Below, in pieces: positions 33,353 through 44,984 of a DNA stretch of 64,000 nucleotides (positions within the stretch are counted from its first letter, which is position 1; every line of letters begins with the position of its first letter). This DNA comes from Pelobates cultripes (Eukaryota; Chordata; Amphibia; Anura; Pelobatidae), in contig OW240915.1 of NCBI GenBank assembly GCA_933207985.1, forward strand, positions 264,843,379 through 264,907,378. The letters are read 5' to 3'. The notes beneath the pieces were generated by a model that had not been told where the DNA came from, did no database searches, and saw only the letters and a program-made list of their open reading frames with translations. A program made the translations under genes and the position numbers.

Positions 33353-34530
33353 ATGTAGAAATCCAAACCATCTTTGTTCTGCAGCTGGGTTCCTCCATCT
33401 TAGCTCCCTATCAGTCATTGTTATCAGCTCTGTCCTTTGCACCTGGCAGTCGGCATAAAGAAAATAGATGAAGAGAATTCATGAAACTTTGTCTGCACTG
33501 GATGGTGATGTCGTTTGCTACTTTTTTAATGTACATTTACAATCATTTATATAGTGCCAACATATCCCACAGCGCTGTACAATAGGTAAACAAGACAAAC
33601 ATTAATTCTAACAAAACATGTAGACATACAAGAACAATTGATCATTTTAAAGAAAACAGAGCATGAAAAAGGGCTCTGTTTTAGAGAAGTGACAGCTCTT
33701 TAATGTTGGATTATTTTAGCTTTTGAAATAGAAGAACTCTGATTTTGTATCTGTTAAATATTATCTGGCATTATATGTTCCATTTTCATGAACTAAGATG
33801 CCAGTTATTTATCAACATTTTGCATTAATAATGCGTGTGTGTCTATGTGAACTAGGAGGAATGTCCTATCCATATGACTGCCTAGGGCACCAATGTCCAC
33901 AAGGGGGAACATTTTTGTTTTAAGTCATTCCATATTAAATACAAAAAAAAAAGCCTGAATGTAGAGCATGTCCAAAAATAAAAAAAACTATCCTATCAAA
34001 TGACCTTTCTGCACCAGTCGCATAGAATGAAGTACAGGATGGTACAGACACATGAGGCATAAGAACATTTGTATAAAACGTGCTGAGTAGTTTGTGATCA
34101 TCACAGCTGATTCCTGTGTTAGAAAACACACAACTATGATAAATGACCTGCCATGCTTTTTTTTTCATTCTTCAAAAGGAAGCATACATTGAGCAACCTT
34201 CATACGATACTTAGAGAATCATCAAGTTAATACAAGCTCAGGGTAACTTTATGGATACATTACAGTCCAGTATACCATACTAGCTATATTTATCTTGTAT
34301 ATGTTTTCAACAGCACACACCAGGACAGGAATGATATCAGATCACACGCATATGCTTAGCTAGTACATACATTATAGGAATATAGTTTTACTGCAATTGC
34401 TTGCATTCTACAGTGACCTTAAATTGGCATTGAATGATGCTCTGCCAACATAAAAAATAAATAGTTTGCACACAGTGGCAAGGTTATCATTATATCATTA
34501 TACTGCGTACAGCAGAATTCTAAATAATAT
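33353..34530. other. No gene; short L2-like tail
   Basis: 33538-33600 (ATTTATATAGTGCCAACATA, CACAGCGCTGTACAATAGG) is a minus-strand L2-type LINE 3' end like that at 1355. The rest shows nothing recognisable. Confidence 0.5.
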
Positions 34531-34531
34531 T

Positions 34532-35577
34532 TGTGACAAACTCCCCTGTCCAAGTGAGTTTGCCACGGATTCTTGGAGGGGCCTGTTTGCCAGACTCCTG
34601 CCCTGTGACTATGGCCCCTGTGTTAAACCCAGATTAAAACCACTTTGTGTGCCTTTTTGGACTTGTATGGCCACACTTCAAACTTTTGAAGCGGCAATTC
34701 GAATTACCGAACAACTGCACAAACTAGAGACCACCTGGAGCTTGTTAAAACCTATTAACAACTTGGAACGTTTCTCACTGCAGTGTTCTAATGGTTCGTC
34801 TGGGTGGCCACAATTCCTATGGACAACCACAAGGTGGCGGCCATCTTGTTTGCATGAACGCAGGCAGCGGTGTTTGGGCATGAATCTCATGGAACCAAAA
34901 TCGGATACAGAAACTCCCGAACACCTCTGGACTTCCATCATCGCCTGTGTTCGATTCTGTTCAGCCTAGAAGGGCACTGTTTGGTGAGATCATTCGTCTG
35001 GATGAGGGGAACAAGCTCCAGGGTAAGACTACTGACTCTGTTCAGTAGTTTGTTCGTTTTCAAACTACCAAACTAGACCAACAGCAAGCCCTGATTCTCT
35101 GGAACTGTTTTTGGCATGGAACCATGCCAGCGGTCAGTCAAATAAATGACTTCCAGGAAATTCCTGAGCTGATCTGGGTGATTTTTGGATATCTAACGTC
35201 AGGGGATGTAATGTTTGTAGGGTTTAATGTATTTTTAGGGTACTTTTGGGGAGTTTTGAAAAAGTATGTTTTTTCTATGCTTGGAGATAATTGGATTAGA
35301 ATTAGTACAGTTCCTGATCCAATTATCTCCCAGGCAGAGGGGAGGGATTGTATGTTTGTATATGGGAGTGTCATGCATTTAAACGCTGTTTTCATTGATC
35401 TGTGACTTTATATTGTAGTTCCCCACAAGGTCCATGTGGGAGTACCCCTTGCATGGGGACTTGAATAAAAGGCCAGTTGTGGTTGCCATTTAATGATTCC
35501 AGCTTGCACTCCAAAACTGTGTGTCATCCTGTTATTGGAGGGAAGGAAGTAAATGTGGACTCGTTTATACTGATACA
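34532..35577 (+). mobile_element. Putative solo LTR, about 1 kb
   Basis: Starts TGTGACAAACTCCCC and contains a late GAATAAAAGGCC (polyadenylation-type signal near 35463), both in LTR-like positions. It has an internal inverted repeat GATAATTGGAT...ATCCAATTATC (35287-35330). A CA end near 35577 is a guess and no target duplication could be confirmed. The open frame 34466-34969 has no recognisable domain. Confidence 0.4.
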
Positions 35578-35681
35578 ATGTCTGCATAATACTTATTTAA
35601 TGCCTCTGCACATACAATGATATTGTGCTGAGTGCATGTGCGGTCAATTGCTTGTATGTTAATACAGCTTCATATGCGTCC

Positions 35682-35866
35682 TGATACATCACTCTTACTT
35701 GCTCGGACTTTGCCGAGCACTGGTCCCTTAGACCTCCCACCGCTGAATTCTATTGGCGGTTGGCATATATCACTCTTATTCACTCTGACTTTTCCGAGCA
35801 TGGTCTCTGAGACCTCCCACCGCAGAATTCTATTGGCGATCGGTATATATCACTCTTATTCACTCG
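35682..35866. repeat. 80-81-bp tandem repeat running into the gap
   Basis: ATCACTCTTA starts at about 35688, 35769 and 35849. Each unit carries CCGAGCA-TGGTC and GACCTCCCACCGC-GAATTC. The array is cut by the N block. Confidence 0.8.
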
Positions 35867-35966
35867 NNNNNNNNNNNNNNNNNNNNNNNNNNNNNNNNNN
35901 NNNNNNNNNNNNNNNNNNNNNNNNNNNNNNNNNNNNNNNNNNNNNNNNNNNNNNNNNNNNNNNNNN
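35867..35966. other. Assembly gap (100 N)
   Basis: Exactly 100 N, a conventional placeholder of unknown true size. It separates a tandem array from a partial LTR. Confidence 1.
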
Positions 35967-36072
35967 GTGGATCCGCAGCGGGCGGCATCAAATAACATGT
36001 TGCAAGAGTCAGTTATACAGACGCATTGGCCACTGGGCGCAAATACCTCAAGGTGAGGAGGAATATGTTACA

Positions 36073-36088
36073 CTACCCCCCACCTAAA
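36073..36088 (-). other. Ty3 element polypurine tract
   Basis: On the minus strand AGGTGGGGGGTAG lies immediately before the 3' LTR (TGTAACATATTCC). Confidence 0.6.
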
Positions 36089-36380
36089 GACCACCCACCG
36101 GACGGGAAGTACCAGGCTTGAGAGGAAATTTGTCATGGAAAGAACGAATTTTGCAGCCAGCATGGATGTCAGAGGCCGGAACCCAAGAACGTTCAGCAGG
36201 CCCATACCCCCCCAATCAACCAAATACTGTAAGGTGCCACGAGAAAACCTGGAATCAATTATGGAGGAGATCTTATATTCCTCCTGTCCAGAAACAACCA
36301 ATGGAGGAGGAGGAACACTTGGGACAGTATATCTATTGCAAACAAGTGGTTTGAGCAAGGAGATATGAAAGGTGTTGGGA
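36089..36380 (-). pseudogene. Ty3 integrase end and chromodomain
   Basis: Contains PNTFHISLLKPL (GPF/Y-like tail region of chromovirus integrase) followed by EEYKISSIIDSRFSRGTLQY and LVDWGG, the start of a chromodomain. Chromodomains direct these elements to modified histones. A frame change follows LVDWGG. It is fused at about 36380 to RT sequence. Confidence 0.7.
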
Positions 36381-37100
36381 ATACGCAAAGAGGCAGGTGG
36401 CCAATGTAGGACAGCTTCAAGTTTCTGAGAGTCCATCTGAAATCCAGAGGCAGAAATGTTATACCCTAAAAACTGTACTTCTGTTTGATCAAAGATGCAT
36501 TTTTCCAGTTTACAACAAAGTTGATTTTTTTAGTAAGGTTTGCAACACTTGTTTGACATGTTCGTGGTGAGTCTGAAGGTCAGGGGAATAAATAAGGATA
36601 TCATCTAGATAGACTAATACAAATGAATAAATATAATCCCTGAGTACATCATTAATAAAATCTTGGAACACAGCCGGAGAGCATTACACAACCCAAAGGG
36701 CATCACAAGGTACTCATATTGCCCATTTCTGGTATTAAATGCAGTTTTCCACTCGTGGTTTTCCTTAATCCTTACCAAATTGTACGCACGTCTAAGGTCA
36801 AGTTTGGTTAAGACTTTAGCCCTCTGAAGTCTGTCAAACAATTCGGAAATAAGGGGAATGGGGTAGGCATTTTTAATGGGGATTTTGTTCAATGCATGGA
36901 CGTAACTCACCATCTTTTTTAGATACAAAAAAGAATCCTGCACCAGCTGGCGAGGATGATTTATGTATATGGCCCTTACTAAGGGAGTCTTTGATATACT
37001 CCTTCATTATTGTACTCTCCTGTGGAGCTGACGCATATACTGCTCCCTTGGGTGGCATAGCGCCGGGCAGCAGGTTTATGGAACAGTCATATGTTCTGTG
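36381..37100 (-). pseudogene. Ty3 reverse transcriptase remnant
   Basis: In order from 37058: [76 protein letters not shown] and [12 protein letters not shown]. The YLDD region near 36600 is degenerate with frameshifts, and the last RT text (GFQMDSQKLEAVLHWP) runs straight into chromodomain-side sequence at about 36380. Confidence 0.75.
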
Positions 37101-37660
37101 AGGAGGTAGAATATTGGTCTGAGTTTTGTTAAATACCTCCTTAACTTCCCAGTATTATTTGGGAACTTTGGAGGTTTGAGGCAGTAGTGTGTAATGTAAT
37201 GATGCCCGCTCTCTTGGTAATGTGTAACATTCACCTCACAGTGCAATCCTTGCCTCATTCCAGTATTTCTCCATTAGTCCAGTCAATATGAGGATTGTGC
37301 TTAGTAAGCAGAGGAAAGGCTAATATGATGGGGCAAGAAGGAGAAACAATAACTTGAAAAGTTCTGTGTTCCTTGTGTGAGGCACAAATGGAAATGTTAA
37401 TGGCAAGGTTTCGTGGGTAATTAAGGGTTGAGAGAGTGGTCTCCCATCAATAGCCTCAACGGCCAAGGGTGATAGTCTCTCCTTGATAGGTATAGTATAT
37501 TTTTTTTAACAAAATGTACATCAATGAAGTTTCTTGGTGGAACTGAGTCTATCAGGGTCATGAAAAGTTCTTCTTGTTACATTTAATCTTTATATCAAGG
37601 AGGAATCTACTTTTGTTATTCCCAGAGGGCGTATCCATTACACCTAAGACCTGTCCCCCT
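37101..37660 (-). pseudogene. Ty3 protease region, decayed
   Basis: The interval between zinc knuckle and RT, where chromoviruses encode protease. No intact DSG/DTG motif could be read; many stops. Confidence 0.3.
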
Positions 37661-38400
37661 AAAGTTCTTAGGTGAGGAAGTTTTCCGAAAGTATGGGACA
37701 AGGACTCCTCATATGTCCTCTTCTACCGCAGTATAGACATAGACCCGCCATTCTCCTATATTGTCTTACTGCCTCTGACAGTCTAGTGACCCCTAACTGC
37801 ATTGGTTCGGGTTCGGACTGAACAGGAAGATCAGGAACAATAGGTCTAGTGACATAGCCATACATCTAGTTCTATTAGTTTCTCTGGTTCTTAATCTATT
37901 ATCAATTTGCATGACAAATGTTATAAACTCATTTAAGTTTTTAGGTAGATCTTTGGCAGCAATCTCGTCCAGAATTGCTTCGGACAATCCTTTTTTAAAA
38001 GCAGAGATCAACCCGCTATTAATCCAGTCTACCTCAGACGCCAAGATGCAAAATTATATGGCATAATCTGAGATAGACCAGTTCCCTTGTTTTATATGCA
38101 TTAGGACAATGGAGGTGTCATCCTCCCTGCCTAAGGGTTTGAATGTTAATTTGAATTCCGCAAGGAATTCCTGGTCGTTGTGTGCGATACTCCTATTACT
38201 CTCCCATAATGGATTGGCCCAAGCTAAGGCTTTACCTTTAAGTTGATTCATTAGGTAACCAATCTTAGCTCTATCCGAGGGAAACGATCCTGGTGAGGCC
38301 TCAAAATGATACTCAATTTGATTTAGGAATCCCCGGCATTCTTGAATATTTCCATCAAAATGCAGGAGAGAAGATAGGGAGATAGTAGGTGCCTAATGTA
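37661..38400 (-). pseudogene. Ty3 gag remnant with zinc knuckle
   Basis: Three overlapping minus frames give YLMNQLKGKALAWANPLWES, then FLAEFKLTFKPLGRED, SGLISAFKKGLSEAILDEIA and the knuckle [16 protein letters not shown] (near 37700-37750). These match Ty3/gypsy gag of the type domesticated as RTL/PEG10 genes in mammals. Frameshifts and a stop between each segment show it is not maintained. Confidence 0.75.
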
Positions 38401-38509
38401 CTATAGGTGGACACAGTTGGAGAAGCCGCAGGTTGCAGATGCGCTGTGCGAGTAAGAAGCATACTGAAATCCATGTCAGAATTACTAATTGATCCAGCAC
38501 ATAGAATTG

Positions 38510-38766
38510 TGTCACACCTAGGACTAAAAGGTAACGTATTACCGGGTCTTAGAATGGCCGGACTTAACGCACCAAAGAATAATCAGGATACTCTCCCACG
38601 TGACGTCACGCGGACGCCGTCGTTGTCATTAACATGGGCGGAAGTGGGGGTATAATTTGGCGTGGAACCGCAGCAGCCAGCGTCCATTCACATGTTGCAA
38701 GAGTCAGTTATACAGACGCATGGCCGCTGGGCATGAATACCACAAGGTGAGGAGGAATATGTTACA
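38510..38766 (-). repeat. Ty3 element 5' LTR
   Basis: 257 bp; plus-strand text TGTCACACC...ATGTTACA. Includes TGACGTCA at 38601-38608. Confidence 0.75.
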
Positions 38767-38916
38767 CTTTCATCAGAACAGCATCCTGATGCTGTCCTGA
38801 CAAAAGTTCCTGTATGGAACTAGGGAACTGAAATGTTGACTGACCTTTATGGTATCTGAGCAATAAAGCTGAAAAATCCTTGGAAATCCTTGGAGTGCTG
38901 GTATTTCTGTGAAATG

Positions 38917-39599
<683 letters not shown>

Positions 39600-41670
39600 T
39601 TATTCTGGGGAGATTTTTAATCTGCAGTTAACAACAAAAGGAACCAATCACTTCAGCGAATTGTCAGGTTATAAAATCAGCTTTAACAAGTCATTTGCTG
39701 TGCCCTTCCATGTGTCAAATCAGGAAGTAGCTCATTTGAGGTCAAAGTTTGGCATATCCTTCGGCCCTTGCTATTGCTATCTGGAAATCCAGACTGACTC
39801 CTCTCACTCTCAATTGTTCACAGACAACTATACACCCATCTTCAGACCCTGAAAAAGGGAACTGGGGAATTGGCAGGACAAGCTCATTTCTTGTACATGG
39901 AGGATCCACTGTATTAAAATTAATATTCTCCCAGGCTTCTATTTCTATTCAAGGCCTTACCTATTAGGGTGACAAGGGATGTCCTTAACAGTTTAGAGAA
40001 AATGATTAATACTTTCATATGGAAGAAAAAGAGAAATCGACTGGCTAGAAACTTACTATATAGACCTAAGTCTAAGGCAAGCATGTCAAACTCAAAGTCT
40101 AGCATGGGCCACATAAACAAGGTTTAAGTTTATGTGGGTCGCAAAAAAAACACAAAACATTAAATTTTCATAGAAACGCAGGTTTATTTTGAAAATTACA
40201 GTATTTAAAAAAAAAAAAACAGCTTGCCCCTCTACTAAATCCCAGTCCCCCCTCTACTAAACCCCTAGTCCCCCCTCTACTATATCCCAGTTCCCCCATA
40301 TACTAAATCCCAGTCCTCCCCCTTTACTTACTCCCAGTCCCCCCCATATACTAAATCCCAGCACCCCCCTCTAGCCAACAAGCAGACTCCACTCACATTG
40401 CCGCTGCCAGTATGTGACTCCAGAGTCCGGCCTCTGGTATAACCCAAATGGCGCCGTCTGCACCCTGTGCCAAATCTGATCCTCCCGCTACTTCTTGAAA
40501 CCCTGTGAAGGTGGAGCATGTTGATGTCACGTCGGAATGTGACGTGGCGTTGCGTGCCTCCATGCACCTCCAGGTACTCCACTGTCCAGTCGCAGCCAAT
40601 GCAACACTGACCCATACACACAGACACTGACAGACACACACACCAACTGACAGACACATACACACACTCAGACACTCACAGACAGACAGACACACACACT
40701 GACAGACACAGACACACTCACAGACAGACACACACACAGACAGACACACTCACTGACAAACACACACACGCACTGACAGACACTCACCGACAGACACACA
40801 CACTTACACATTCTTGCACACACATACTTTACTTTATTGCTCCCTACCTTTTGGAGCTAATGAGGGGCATCTGCCTGGTGTCCTTCTATATGCTCCCTCG
40901 TGTGGTTTAGTGATGCCGGGTGCCGGAATATGTCGTCATGTTCCAGCGCCCGGCTTCACTACAGATGGCACACGTGAGGGAGCAGTGAGGAGCAAGAACA
41001 CTGAGCTCCCTCGCTGGCCCTCCTTCCCTGCCGGGTAAGTTTTAGCAGAGTGGGCACATGTAATGTGGGGAAAGCGGTGCCTACTCTGCTATAACACTGA
41101 GCATGTACTTGCGACTCGCCGGGCCGCAAAGATGTCCCTTGTGGGCTGCGAGTTTGACATGCTTGGTCTAAGGGTACCTTGATTTCCATAATCTCATCTT
41201 ATATTATTATGCTGCACAACTCTCCCAGATGGTGATGTGGCATGCTCCCCCTGGTGAAAGGAGATGGGTGGTTCTAGAGGCTGGCACATTGAGATCAGAC
41301 TTATCGTCTTTCTATATGTTCTTGGACAGATCCTCAAGGGCTATACTCCTGTCCTTCCATCCTTAACTACTTAACCATATGGGATGTGAGTGAGGGACAA
41401 ATACGTGTTAGCTAGTAGCCCTTCCCCGATGTCTCCAGTCCTAGGTAATAGAAAGTTCCCTTTGGGCAGGAGGCCGCATGACTTTCACAATATCTAAATA
41501 CACAACTTTGTGAATTCATCAGGCATACAGGAAGCTGTGGCAGCTCCCCTCACAACATATGAGCATCTCTGCAATATGGTAGAATATCGAAAAGGCCTAA
41601 TTTCTTTGAACACATTTATGCGCAGATCGCTTGCTATGGAGAGTGTTGAAGTACATCGATCACTAGGAGA
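39600..41670 (+). pseudogene. L1/Tx1-clade LINE RT C-terminal fragment, split by a hAT
   Basis: 39610-39850 reads FSELSGYKISFNKSFAVPF with a YLEIQ segment (normally YLGI). Then TVLKLIFSQASISIQGL and NSLEKMINTFIWKKKRNRLA up to 40077, all in the order of the post-catalytic RT region of L1-clade elements. After the hAT the text resumes at 41174: YLDFHNLILYYYAAQLSQMV and, further on, SPMSPVLGNRKFPLG. Several frameshifts and stops make it dead. Confidence 0.75.
40078..41165. mobile_element. Non-autonomous hAT, 1088 bp, in an L1 fragment
   Basis: Ends CAAGCATGTCAAACTC and its inverse GAGTTTGACATGCTTG (perfect 16 bp), flanked by GTCTAAGG at 40070-40077 and 41166-41173. The TGTCAAACTCGC-type end is a classic hAT terminus. 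The interior holds CA-rich repeats (40610-40815) and a CpG-rich palindrome around TGTCGTCA (40931-40938). No transposase. Confidence 0.95.
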
Positions 41671-41675
41671 CAGAC

Positions 41676-42107
41676 TTAGGACCACTATAGGCATCCAGAC
41701 CACTTCAGCTCAATTAAGTGGTCTGGGAGCCAGGTCCATCTAGGGTCTGGGAGCCAGGTCCATCAATAGGGTTAATCTAGCCTCTAGTGGCTGTCTCATT
41801 GACAGCCGCTAGAGGCGCTTCCGCGCTTTTCACTGTGAAAGTCACAGTGAGAAGATGCTGTCGTCCATAGAAAAGCATTGAGTAATGCTTTCCTATGGAC
41901 TGATTGAATGCGCGCGCGGCTCTTGTCGCGCATGCGAATTCGGATGATGACGTCGGAAGAGGGAGGAGAGTCCCCAGCGCTGAGGGAGTCCAGCGCTGGA
42001 GAAAGGTAAGAATTTAACCCCTTCCTCCCCCTTCAGCCCGGCGGAAGTGGGACCCTGAAGGTGGGGGGGACAAGTTTGTTTTCCTGGCACTGTAGCGGTG
42101 CTTTAAG
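41676..42107. mobile_element. T2-like MITE
   Basis: Starts TTAGGACCACTATAGGCATC, ends GGCACTGTAGCGGTGCTTTAA. Contains GCCTCTAGTGGCTGTCTC with nearby inverse GACAGCCGCTAGAGGC, and CCATAGAAAAGCATTGAG with inverse TGCTTTCCTATGG. A 20-bp unit GGTCTGGGAGCCAGGTCCAT is tandemly duplicated at 41720-41765. Confidence 0.75.
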
Positions 42108-43389
42108 GATTACTAGGAACATTTAATAACATATTTTAAGTACATGTTTAAGATTTAGTTGAATGGATTATTGGTGAGGTGCAATGTGTTTATGCATTGC
42201 GATACAAATGCTATTTTTGAATTATAATTTTAATTCATTCATAGAGATTAATGTGGCTCTGTCACCTCAAACTTACCTTTCTCCTATTGTTTCCTCTTCT
42301 CTTTCTCTTTCCCAATCTGTTCTTCTTTTCTTCATTTCTGCTCTATTTTTCTTTAAAACATAAGACAGAGTAGGGATTACTTTGTTTTATGTATTTTTTC
42401 CTACCTTATGTCACTGCCAGCAATTAGAAGATGGTTGCACCGGCAATGAGGATCGGGTGTTGTGGAGAGGAGCGCAATTAAGGTGAAGGGGGTTGGGTTC
42501 CTCTACTGCAAGTGTGGCCAATAAGTAGGTACCCATCAATTCCAATGATGCCATAACAGCTAGGGATCTACCATTTGCCCATCCTTGCAGGATTGTATTT
42601 GTGAACATTGTTTCTGCGTTTGAATGTAAGCATGTTTTTCTATAGAGTATAAATGTGCATGAAGGTGTATATTTGTATGCAGGGGTGTGTTTGTATATAG
42701 TGTTGGCTTTTAAATACTGCTGTGCTTTTTAGTGTAGTGTTGGCCTTTGAATGAAGGGGTGTTTGTATATAATTTTAGTGTTTTAATACAGGGGTTACAT
42801 GGACACATGTAACACACACAAACAAGCATACAACATACACACAAATTCATATACACAATGACACATACACAGGGATACACACACTGACATATACACACAC
42901 CTTGACCACATGGACAAGTCCAGAATTTACCAATACAATTTTTTTTGTTTGGATGAATTGATTCTATTTTTTTTTTTTGCTGTACAGAAGTCTGCTGTGT
43001 ACTCTGTATGTTAAAATTATACTTACTGTGCATCATTATACATACATACGGAGTATTGGATCGTTTTAATTTAACTGGTATTTTCACACCTATTTTATAA
43101 GACAAAAATGATGTTTCTGCTTATATGTTGTTGTTTGTATGTCATTTCTTATTCTGCCAGAGTATGATTTCTGTCAGCTTAATGACAGAAATTCTAAATT
43201 TTCTGTGTTTATGTGGACAGTGATTTATGGAATAAGCAATCCTCTCACAGACAGGTATGTGAGAGGCTTTTATATGATGGGAGGGGGCGTTGTCTGCTTC
43301 TGGTTACATTACATTGACACAAGCAGCAAAGAGTTTAAATATAGCTCTTTTTATTTTATTTTTTTCTTGCATATTCTAATACATTCTCT
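42108..43389. other. No gene seen
   Basis: AT-rich sequence with CA-rich patches at 42815-42900. Short frames on both strands lack recognisable motifs. Confidence 0.45.
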
Positions 43390-43397
43390 ATATAATG

Positions 43398-44214
43398 CAG
43401 GGCTTGACAAATTTGCTTTGAATCTATGAGCCAGATAAAAAAGTTAGGAGCCAGATTTTTTTTTTAAACTAACAAAACTAAATTCTTAAAGAGACACTAT
43501 AGTCACCAAAACCACTACAGCTTAATGTAGTGGTTCTGGAGTCTTTAGCCTGTCCATGCAGGCTTTTCAACAGACAGTGTTAGCATTGCTGCCTAGTAAC
43601 AACTCTAGCGACAGTGACTCATACTTCCTTGTCATATGTTCACCATCTCCACGCTCTGCATGAAGGAGTTGAACATTTCCACAGAGATGCATTGATTCAA
43701 GCATCTCTATGAGGAGATCTTAATTAGTGTAGTGCAGCATTTTGCTGCGCATGCGCAATAGCCTCTCAATACTTTCCTATGGGAAAGCATGTGATTGGAT
43801 GAGATCATCATGATCTCAGCCATGGAGGTGGGGCTAGCCACAGCAAGACTGGCACATCATGGGGAAAAAATACCTTTCCCGAGCATTCGGAGGGGGTCCT
43901 GTTACCTAAACAGAAACACTTACTGACAGACAAACAGTCCCTGGCAGACATACACACATTCTCTCCTGTCCCTGGGTTTCAATTTCGCTTCTGTGATCCT
44001 GTCATCTTCTTGTTCAGCTCCCTCACAGGCTGTTTAGTGTTTAGTGCCGGAGTGACATCATATTTCAGCTTCCGCATCACAGCAGGGCATGCAAGGGAGC
44101 AGTGCTGGAAGAGCAGGAAAATTTCAGCTCCCTCGCCGCCCTCCATCATTGCTCACAGCTGCCCATCTCAGAAGGGGAACCTAAGGTGGCCAGCCTTGGA
44201 TTTGTTGAGCCCTA
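43398..44214. mobile_element. Non-autonomous hAT, 817 bp, with nested MITE
   Basis: Ends CAGGGCTTGACAAAT and ATTTGTTGAGCCCTA; flanking ATATAATG (43390-43397) and ATATAATC (44215-44222) match at 7 of 8. A MITE starts at TTAAAGAGACACTATAG (43487) and runs to about 43900. A CpG-decayed palindrome with TGACATCA (44053-44060) lies near the right end. Confidence 0.8.
43487..43900. mobile_element. T2-type MITE inside the hAT
   Basis: TTAAAGAGACACTATAG, ACCACTACAGCTTAATGTAG, CTTTCCTATGGGAAAGC and GATCATCATGATCTCAGCC are shared with the MITE at 6715. The right end is not clean. Confidence 0.6.
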
Positions 44215-44249
44215 ATATAATCTGTTAAAATGAGAGTCTCACTGTGATA

Positions 44250-44612
44250 GAAACATAGAATGTGATGGCAGATAAGAACCATTCGGTCCATCTAGTCTGC
44301 CCAGTTTTCTAAATACTTTCATTAGTCCCTAGCCTTATCTTGGATAGTCTTATGCCTATCCCACGCATGATTAAACTCCTTTACTGTGTTAACCTCTACC
44401 ACTTCAGCTGGAAGGCTATTCCATGCATCCACTACCCTCTCAGTAAAGTAATACTTCCTGATATTATTTTTAAACCTTTGCCCCTCTAATTTAAGACTAT
44501 GTCCTCTTGTTGTGGTAGTTTGTTTTCTTTTAAATATAGTCTCCTGCTTTACTGTGTTGATTCCCTTTATGTATTTAAATATTTCTCTAGCATATCCCTT
44601 TAATGGGAACAT
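44250..44612 (-). pseudogene. CR1-type LINE C-terminus and 3' end
   Basis: Minus strand: GYAREIFKYIKGINTVK, then GQRFKNNIRKYYFTERVVDA and WNSLPAEVVEVNTVKEF, the conserved end of CR1/L3-group ORF2, followed by the ACATTCTATGTTTCTATC tail at 44250. Open over this range but only a fragment of about 120 residues. Confidence 0.75.
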
Positions 44613-44984
44613 AGCGGCTGCAGCAGGCATGCACACGTTAGTAAAGACCAGAACAGTACTAGTGATATAGCTACATGTGGTTCTAATGGGCTTGAAAAAA
44701 AGACAGTCCTCTAAAAACATGGTGCACAGTTATCTGATGTGTGGTAGTACTCTACCTCTGTACAAATTGCACGATTTTCATCTGTATTACTATCAAGTTG
44801 TGATGCCCCATGCTCATAAATGCCATTGGAAGCTGCATTCAAATACCTGTATAAGGTGGTGGCACCTGGTGTCTTCTCCTAGGTATGAGAAGGTTGTGGC
44901 ACAGTGTGTCCCCTTAGTGGAGCTTTTGCTCAGGTGCTGTCATAGACCATGGACTGGATGTGGGTCAGAAAAATTAAACAGAAG

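Larger units (their letters stand above)
35967..38766 (-). mobile_element. Ty3/gypsy chromovirus, internally deleted
   Basis: Right (5') LTR 38510-38766 and left (3') LTR remnant 35967-36072 share GAGTCAGTTATACAGACGCA and GAGGAGGAATATGTTACA; they are about 85% alike by eye. Between them on the minus strand lie gag, RT start and a chromodomain. RNase H and integrase core are gone. Both LTR ends fit TG...CA. The left LTR is cut by the gap. Confidence 0.8.

Noticed and set aside
34466..34969. 167-codon frame
   Set aside because: Overlaps a putative LTR; no recognisable motif.
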